From: Helichrysum umbraculigerum
Taxonomy: Eukaryota > Streptophyta > Magnoliopsida > Asterales > Asteraceae
Direction of reading: 5' to 3'
NCBI GenBank assembly: GCA_949592205.1
Contig: CATIUR010000003.1
Span: forward strand, 78,458,501-78,522,500
Length of the DNA: 64,000 nt
The position numbers and the translations under genes were made by a program. Position 1 is the first letter of the stretch, and every line of letters begins with the position of its first letter. Below the pieces are notes generated by a model. The model saw only the letters and a program-made list of their open reading frames with translations. It searched no databases and was not told the DNA's origin. Of the stretch, positions 56,835 through 64,000 are shown piece by piece.

Positions 56835-59800
56835 TTATTCGAGAGATTTCCCCTCCAACAATGGCTCCAGAATTGAGTCTGAATCTCTGGATGTTAACCG
56901 CTCTCTTTCACCTGACTCCATTTCATCTGCAGATAAGTCCTCTTTACGTCTTTCTTTCAGCTTCACCAAGTCTGTATAGCTGGAACTGCTATACATCGAT
57001 AGTCTCTCTTTCAGCATGTCTGTATAGCTGGAACTGTTATGGATTGATTGTCGTGGTATTCTGGGTGAATGGACTGAGGTCTGCACATATTGAAGACAAA
57101 CTTGAACAGCATCATGCACTCGTACAAAACACCACTCTTTACCAACCAGATCGATGAATCCAGACTTTGCTAGAGTTAAGAGCACATCATGGTTCGGATT
57201 AGCAATGGCTATCTGTGTTACAAAAGGTAGAAAGTTGGCAGATCAGAGGACTATTTGGAGTTAATGATTTTGTTAACAATCAGAATTTGTAGTTTCATTG
57301 TAAACTATTGATGTTACTTCCTAATATGCAGAAATTGACACCAAGCATGTGATAAGGTATTGTACGAGTAGTTAAAAACTTTAGTTTACTTTTATTGGAA
57401 GTATAAGTAATAGTTATAGGTGAACACGATTATGTACCTGTATGTTTCTTGATTTGTATTCTTGATACAACTCTTTCAAAGCTTGAACTGCACTGGAGTC
57501 GACATAGGTAACAGCTGAAATGACATACCACTGTGATTTAACATCCACACATTGTTCCTTATATAGTCATATAAACATCAAAGAAATGAAGGCACTTAAA
57601 AGAATATAAATGGAGTTTATGGTTCGATAATTGTTTAAATTAAGCAACAAAATTGACCATTTTCTTGTTTAGTAGTAGATGATCATTCAAAATTCAGCAT
57701 CTTAACTAATTGATATCATATAGCAGAAAAGATGATGAGCACATACGTGCAAACTCTAGAATAACAAAGCATATTCTTTCAACTTCTGGTCCACGTCTGA
57801 TGTTAGATTGCTCATCCACGATTTCATACTCCCGCAGCCTGAAAAACATAACCAGATAAGGTAAACCTATTTTGTTAAAAGCAACCAAAGGCCGTCAAAT
57901 GAGATAGAACAAAGTCAATGCAATATATTCACCTGTCTTTGATAAAGCTTGTATTGGCAAAATAGAAAGGTGCGTCTATTCGAACAACCACGATCCCGTT
58001 GTATGTATATGCTTCTGGATACTGCTGGGTGTTTCGGTAAACAGTGGTGCCAGGAAGACGCCCCAACACAGCTGCAATATAAAATAAATTGACAATTAAT
58101 TAAGCAGAAAGTTGCAGGTGCATGCAGCTTTATACAAACAGATTAAGCTGTAGCTTGCTCACCCATATGTGGATTTGCCGATTCATGAATGACAAAAGCA
58201 AGAGAAAAACCGACCTACATATATCAACACAGCGTAACACCCTTAGATTAGTGATATAGGAATCTCATAAGTTGGAACACTGTTAATGGTGGTCAATATA
58301 TCTGTGCAAGTAAAAACTAGAAATAAATGCATACCCCAACAAGTACACCAATCTCTATTCCGAGGAAGAGTGTAGTTGCACTAGTAACTGTCCAAAGAAA
58401 AAAATCTTTTTTATCAACTCGCCATAAAAACATTGCCTCTTCATAGTCCACCTGTAATGAGTAATCTTACAATTATAGATCTATTCAGAGATTGAGCTTA
58501 TGACAGTAAAGTAAATCCTCTGAATTTCTGGGGAGAGAATAGCATTACTCACCAGCCCAATTACAGCAGAGACTACAATGGCAGCCAGAGCGCACTGCAA
58601 AGGTGAAAAGGTCCACAAAAGGTAGAGTCAGATATCAAAATGTTAATTTCTCACACAAGATCATTAGAATTAGTCTGAAATAAGATGGGGATCTGAAAAG
58701 TGAGCTAGCAAGATAACAAGAGAATGAAGTATTAAATCGAGACTCACCTGAGGTATATCTTCAAACAATGGTGTCATGAATAACAGAGTGCAGCATATTA
58801 TAATGCCCGTGATAATTCCTGACAAACCAGTTTTTGCGCCACTTTCATGATTAACTGCTGACCTTGAGAAGGAACCTATCCAACATATTCAATATATGGA
58901 AACATATAGAGCATTGCATGAATTAATATGTGCAATCAGGTTTAGTTACATATAATATCTATAAATGCATACATTAAACAATAGACACTAAGATAACCCA
59001 CCTGTTGCAGGGTATGCTGAGAAAAAGGACCCGAATACATTAGCTACTCCAAGCCCAAACAACTGTTCAAATGTAATGAATGAATTATAAGGGATTTATG
59101 ATTTGGTTGCTCCTTATGAAAAACATTCACCATGTACCTCTCAATAGTAATCACTAAATAACAGCTGTTCTTGCTGAATAACTATAATAATTATAATTAT
59201 CCTAACAACAGATCTTTTAATTAAACCAAAGCCTAAGCCTCTGTCTTGATATTTAAGATCGTAATACAAACAGATAATATAAGGGCTAAAAGAAGAACAC
59301 TTGGAATTACCATACCTCTTGATTTGAATCCAATTCGTAACCATTCTTTGCGGCCAGGGCTTTGGCGATCCCTACAGATTCCTAAATTACAGAGGTGATG
59401 TGAGTGGAAGGTTAATATGAAATAGAAAATATAATAAAAAGACAACTAAGGGTGTTTCGTATCTGTTTCAGGTAACCAACTCATTTTAGGTCAGAAAAAC
59501 CCATGAAATTTAGATTTAATGAACTACCTACCATTTCCACATAAACAAGTCAACATGGTCGAAGTTACTGACACATCAGCTAACATGTCATCAATTTGAC
59601 CATTTACCGTGCAGATTACCTTCAGCTTTTTATATTTAGGTTTGTTAAACATTTTTTAAACTATGATGTCGTTTTTTATAGCCAAAAACGTTGGTTACTT
59701 TTTTATGCATTTAGCCCTCATGAAAACTATTAACAATTCTGGCTAATAACAGAATTCTGTTCTTACCAGTATGGCCACTCCAGTAATAAGAAATGTGGTA

Positions 59801-62515
59801 GGGATTAAAGACTTCACATGCCCAAAGTCTTTAGGGATGGAAAATGAGGGAAGCCCTTGCGGTATATTTCCCACCTAAATTTCTCACTCAAATACATATG
59901 TACAGTCATTATACTGCATAACCAGATTTTGGAAGGAATCAAAAAAAATTTCAAGCTGTCCTGCCTAAGATATAGTGATGCAATTTTATTTGATGTTTCT
60001 GGTTATTGTGAAATCGACTTTGGCTTGTATTGTATAATGTGATTTTTGTATAGATACAAGTCATTGAATGTAAATCGTTTGAGATTAAAAATACAGCATA
60101 AATTGTTTTTGTGGATAGTTTAGTACTGCAAAAAAGGTATTGTTTTTCCCATTTTTCTCACCAGAGAAATGGAAGATGGATGAAATATTTTCACAAAGGT
60201 TGTACCCAGAACAACTGCAGTAAGAGGACCGCCCGCTCGCAAAAACCGAAAGTTCTTCCTTGTTTTGCCCTGTATGGAGGAAATCATCCAAATAATTAAC
60301 AACCTCAGAAGCGACACAATAATTTAACTAAATTTGATAAAGTACAGTACCAAGTGCTTCATGGTCAGCATAATTGCAAGAATAGTTGACCCCATCACAA
60401 AAGGAGGCCATGAGAACTACAAACAGAAACATTGTCAATGATTACCACAATAACTAAGTATTAGTAATGTTGAATGAAAGATTTAATCAAGGAGCCAGGA
60501 GCATAGTGAATCATATATTTTTTGAAAAATCAAAAACTGTGAGAAAAATGAAGGTTTGTAAGGTGTACTGCTCTATAAGAGCATTCTTAAGCAAACACAA
60601 AATTAATGTTGGTCCCAGCTTTACACATGATTTGGGCTTACTGACAACATAAATCGGCTTAAAGTTCATCTAAGTTACAATTCCTACTCTTTCTACCCGC
60701 TATATAAACCATATTTCCTAACTATGAAAGAATATATAGACATGAAGTTATAAACAAATGGAAAACTGAATACATTATCAATCATGTGGTTACTTTTATA
60801 ATTTTAAACAGAAAAAGCAGCACATACAAATATAAATATACATGTACAAGTAGGAGAGGTTGGCGTAGTGGGATCACATATTCTGTGCTCCATCTCCATG
60901 TCATGTTTCTTATGTCGGTCATAATTGTTCTAATCATTTACAACTCTGATTTAAGGCCACTTGGTCCATTTATATAGTTATTATCATACTAAAACCATAA
61001 AAATCAAATATTTGAGTAGTAATGTCCCCATCTCAACAAGAATGTTACCACAATAGTATCTTTTAAGTTTAACTTGCCAACAGCTTTTGGAAAGATTCCT
61101 TTGCATATGTAGTTGTGTTCTTATCATCACTCATTACAAAATATTAATGAAGTTGATTCTGGTCCATAACTACTATCAATACCGTCTTATTAACAAGTCA
61201 TCTGCTGTATTTGATCAGCAACAAAGTTTTTTGAAAATTTTACTATGTAAAGTTTTATCTTGCATTTTTAAAACGGAGTATGAAAACCAATGAAGTTTTT
61301 AAGTCTAAAGAGGTTAAGTTATTACATATATCTTTGACTAATAAAAAGATACCTGATCTGCGCCTGCTATTATACTCCTAATCAGTGGAATAATTTCGCT
61401 GCTTCTCTCTACACTATAGCCCAAGAAATATTTTGCTTGGGACAGGGCAATAACAATGGCTGAAGAAGTTGTAAAGCCAGAAATCACAGAATGGCTGATA
61501 AATCGGATGATCCATCCTAGCCTAAAAACATTAAAAATAAAGTAGAATAAAAAAATAAAAAATAAGAAGATACCATATCAGTAAAAGATACTTAAGGTTT
61601 TTAAAATTATAATTTCTAGGATATAATGCATGTTGTAAATTAGATTGACCAAGCACTATATCGATTCGATCAGCATAATCACAAAGTTACAAATTAAATC
61701 TGTACAAAAATAAAAGAGAACTAATCAAGGCAAAAGTACCTCAAGAGTCCCATCGTGCATTCTAGAATCCCAACCATTAGTGACAATAATATAGCTAATT
61801 CCGTATATAATTCACCAGATGCATCGAAATTGCCTAGAACATTAGAGACTAATAATGAAACTAATGCTACTGGACCAACAGCAAGCTGACGTGACGACCC
61901 GAATACGGCATACACAAATATAGGCACTAATCCAGTATCTGATTTGGAAAAAAGTCAAAAACAACACAAAAATGTAACAGTTAGTCACAACAATAGGTAA
62001 ACATAGTTAATTCATTAACAAAGTTAACCCATGTAATTGAGCAGAAGTTAAACTTACAAAGTCCATATATTGGTTGAAGTCCAGCTAGCTTTGCATATGA
62101 CATAGACTACTCATATAAAAACATGAAAAAAAGATAAAAATAAAAATAGTAAATGCAATATCACATCATATATCATCCGGTCAAACAAAATGCAGATACA
62201 ACAAACAAGATATCAATTAAATGAAATATGTTGATAAAACAGCAATTAATGTATAAATTATACCTGCGGAACAAGCATAATACCGACGGTAACACCGGAA
62301 ACTAAATCCGGCTGCAAATATTCGCGCCAATTGTAAGTACGAATCCAGCGTGAACAAGGGATAAACATTTCAATCCAGTCAATCAATTTCATCCGGTCAA
62401 ACTTCTCTCTCCATCGCGAAACCGACGATGACGTCGACGGCGGCGTCGTATCTCCGCCGGTGTACGGATGTTGAAACGGAATGATTTTAACGTTACGATT
62501 CGTTGGCGTTCTCAT
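56835..62515 (-). CDS. SULTR4: Sulfate transporter group 4 (SULTR4-like, SLC26/SulP family), 17 exons
   Basis: Coding exons (high to low): 62515-62264, 62106-62058, 61938-61740, 61521-61353, 60416-60351, 60269-60162, 59874-59767, 59381-59316, 59062-59002, 58875-58748, 58594-58553, 58451-58335, 58214-58163, 58071-57933, 57838-57747, 57514-57438, 57212-56835. All introns are GT-AG and the 2103 nt join stays in frame, giving 700 residues, close to the family's ~685. The ATG at 62515 is the first in frame. Motifs are PIYGL followed by VPIFVYAVFGSSRQ (about 95-120), PVALVSLLVSN, FISHSVISGF (about 172), ESANPH (about 468) and, in exons 14-17, the STAS domain (about 490-615: VVRIDAPFYFAN, YVDSSAVQAL, FVRVHDAVQVCLQYV). 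These words, and the N-terminal IPFQHP and WIRTY, fit SULTR4 tonoplast sulfate/proton cotransporters, which release vacuolar sulfate. The Ser-rich tail contains a 48 bp duplication. Subgroup is by recall, not by alignment. Confidence 0.93.
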
Positions 62516-62989
62516 GACGCACACGGCGTACGGAAGGTGAAGTGACAGTAAGTTTTAATTTAGGAGAGTGCGTAGGTTAATATAATGCGCACCGGTGGCG
62601 CAGAGTAGATGGAAGTGGAGAAATATGGTGGTTGTGTGGCTTTTGGCTATGGTGAGAGGGTGAGTGTCACCACTGTCAGACGACCACCAGTTATCATCAT
62701 TACAATTGTGAAATGTGACTCGGTTATTTTGTCAAGTTCGTTACGTCAACGATTGTTGGGTTCCACTTAAAGGCGCGCACACTATATATTTCTCCAGTCA
62801 AACAGAATATATGAGAACACGTTTTCTTATTTTATAATTTATACATATTTGGAAGATCTGGGATATAATGACATTTTAAAGAGGGTAAGATAGAGCATTT
62901 ATTAAATAAAGGTGGCACAATGATAATTAATTTGAGAAGTGAGGATGATGACGTGTGATTAAAGTTTAAAATAACATGTTTTAATAAAT
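62516..62989 (-). promoter_or_regulatory. Probable promoter and 5' UTR of the SULTR4-like gene
   Basis: The region holds candidate TATA elements on the minus strand: AAATATATAG at about 62782-62792 and TATATTAA at about 62575-62584. The first would give a 5' UTR of about 230 nt, the second a very short one. No exact GAGAC-type sulfur-response core was found. The transcription start is not determinable here. Confidence 0.35.
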
Positions 62990-64000
62990 ATGAAATACTT
63001 AAATAATAACATCACACAAGTCAGGCAAGAATACCCGTTCGTATAATATAGCTTACAAGTAAGTTCAGGTATCGAACACAGGGAACAGTATTAAAATAAT
63101 TAATTAATTCCTATATTAGTATTTACAAATATTCGCGATTAATATTACAGATAAAAGGGGGACGTTTTAGTTCCGAACGAACATATTTATTTTGATACTA
63201 ATTTATAATAAACTAAACCAATTTAAAGTATTAGAAACAATTAGAAATAAGCAATTTAGATAGAAGATTGTATTTATTTAGATTAGTTTTACTTAAATCT
63301 TATAGTTTTCCTTTATGTTTATTTTACTGTTGATTAATCTATTGGTGAATTAACAAATATGGATAGTTCCTGGGGCACTAGGTTGACTACCTTATAAAAA
63401 CTAAAGAAAAATAGAGAAATTTTTCTGTAGTTAAATGCGCCCTAAATTACAAATACGATGGATACTTTTATTTATCTTATGATTTTCAATTTGGTGCATA
63501 ATTTATACTATTTCTTTTATAGTTTTATATTAGGTATATATTAGCAAAAACTACACATATCCGATAACGATCTACTATTTTGTCTTTAGCAGTAATTAAA
63601 AATCTATCGATAACAAATGTGCTCTACACGTAGTTGTCAATTAAAATTTAAAAGCAATTTTTTTGCATACCAATTTATTTATTTTTCAACTCGAATATCT
63701 ACTCTGACGATCTTCTGCATCGGAGGTTGGAAAATCAACCCCTCTCAACCTTATCTCATCTAACATAGCGTCACATGAGTTTTCACTAAATATTTCATTT
63801 AACCACTTTCGACTCCATTTTCACCCAATTAAACCCCTTTAGCCCCGGTTCTTTTTGAACTTTTCAAATCTTTTTTAACACAACAAAGTTAAAACTATGG
63901 AGTAATAATAATACGTTTCATTAAAAGTTAAATATTACTTACATAAAAGTAAACGTCACATTTGTTTATTTATAATTGAAAAGTTACGTTTGCCGATAGC
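62990..64000. mobile_element. LTR-like retrotransposon remnant, partial
   Basis: 63016-63090 (AGTCAGGCAAGAATACCCGTTCGTATAA-type sequence, then GGTATCGAACACAGGGAACA) parallels the Athila-type LTR at 53065-53127 (GTTCGGGTTCGAACACAGGGAACTT). Later short words (ATTAGTTTTACTT, GCACTAGGTTGAC) also recall LTR sequence of that group. No boundary, PBS or ORF is visible and the rest is AT-rich. A related but diverged LTR running off the window is the best reading. Confidence 0.4.

Noticed and set aside
60085..60299. Small ORFs over introns and exon 6 of the sulfate transporter
   Set aside because: The minus-strand frames are exon 6 plus intron run-through and the plus-strand one is antisense; the spliced model explains them.

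Overview
This is plant nuclear DNA, almost certainly a eudicot. It holds one intron-rich host gene, a group 4 sulfate transporter read on the minus strand with 17 GT-AG exons, beside about 54 kb of nested LTR retrotransposons and small hAT-type elements. The spread of chromovirus, Athila-like and Sirevirus families would suit an asterid such as a composite, but the species is not fixed by anything seen here.

Layout. 1-1898 is the 5' part of a long LTR of a minus-strand Ty3/gypsy element that runs off the left edge. 1899-3809 carries an intact 435-codon Athila-type third ORF. 3810-13348 is a complete Sirevirus-type Ty1/copia element (5 bp target duplication GTATG) that interrupts this older sequence. 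13354-17829 is mostly unassigned DNA with two CCGG-rich hAT-like MITEs. 17830-28483 is chromovirus element A (Tekay/Del type, 2.5 kb LTRs, duplication ACATT). 29741-54617 is a minus-strand Athila-type element (duplication GGATA). Its 3' LTR is split by chromovirus element B at 31276-41757 (duplication AATAT). 55025-55705 is a third hAT MITE (8 bp duplication AGATTTAG). 56835-62515 is the SULTR4-type gene, and from about 63000 to the right edge lies another LTR-like remnant.

How the parts relate. Elements A and B belong to one family and share LTR architecture, PBS, a small coiled-coil ORF upstream of gag, and one gag-pol frame. A has a stop in the integrase zinc finger, a 39 bp loss at the end of the protease and a truncated small ORF. 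B is intact up to a stop just before the chromodomain. B's two 2445 bp LTRs look identical except for four changes in their first ~45 bases. There the 3' LTR matches element A, as does the adjoining 290 bp of coding DNA, which points to gene conversion, template switching or an assembly join. The Athila-type element has gag and pol broken by two stops and two frameshifts. Its third ORF reads as a spliced gene with a four-codon first exon, an 874 bp intron and GCC-box-like AGCCGCC repeats upstream; the same repeats occur in its LTR.

The host gene encodes a predicted 700-residue protein with the SLC26/SulP transporter core and a C-terminal STAS domain, most like tonoplast sulfate exporters of the SULTR4 group. 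Its joins keep frame throughout and it appears functional.
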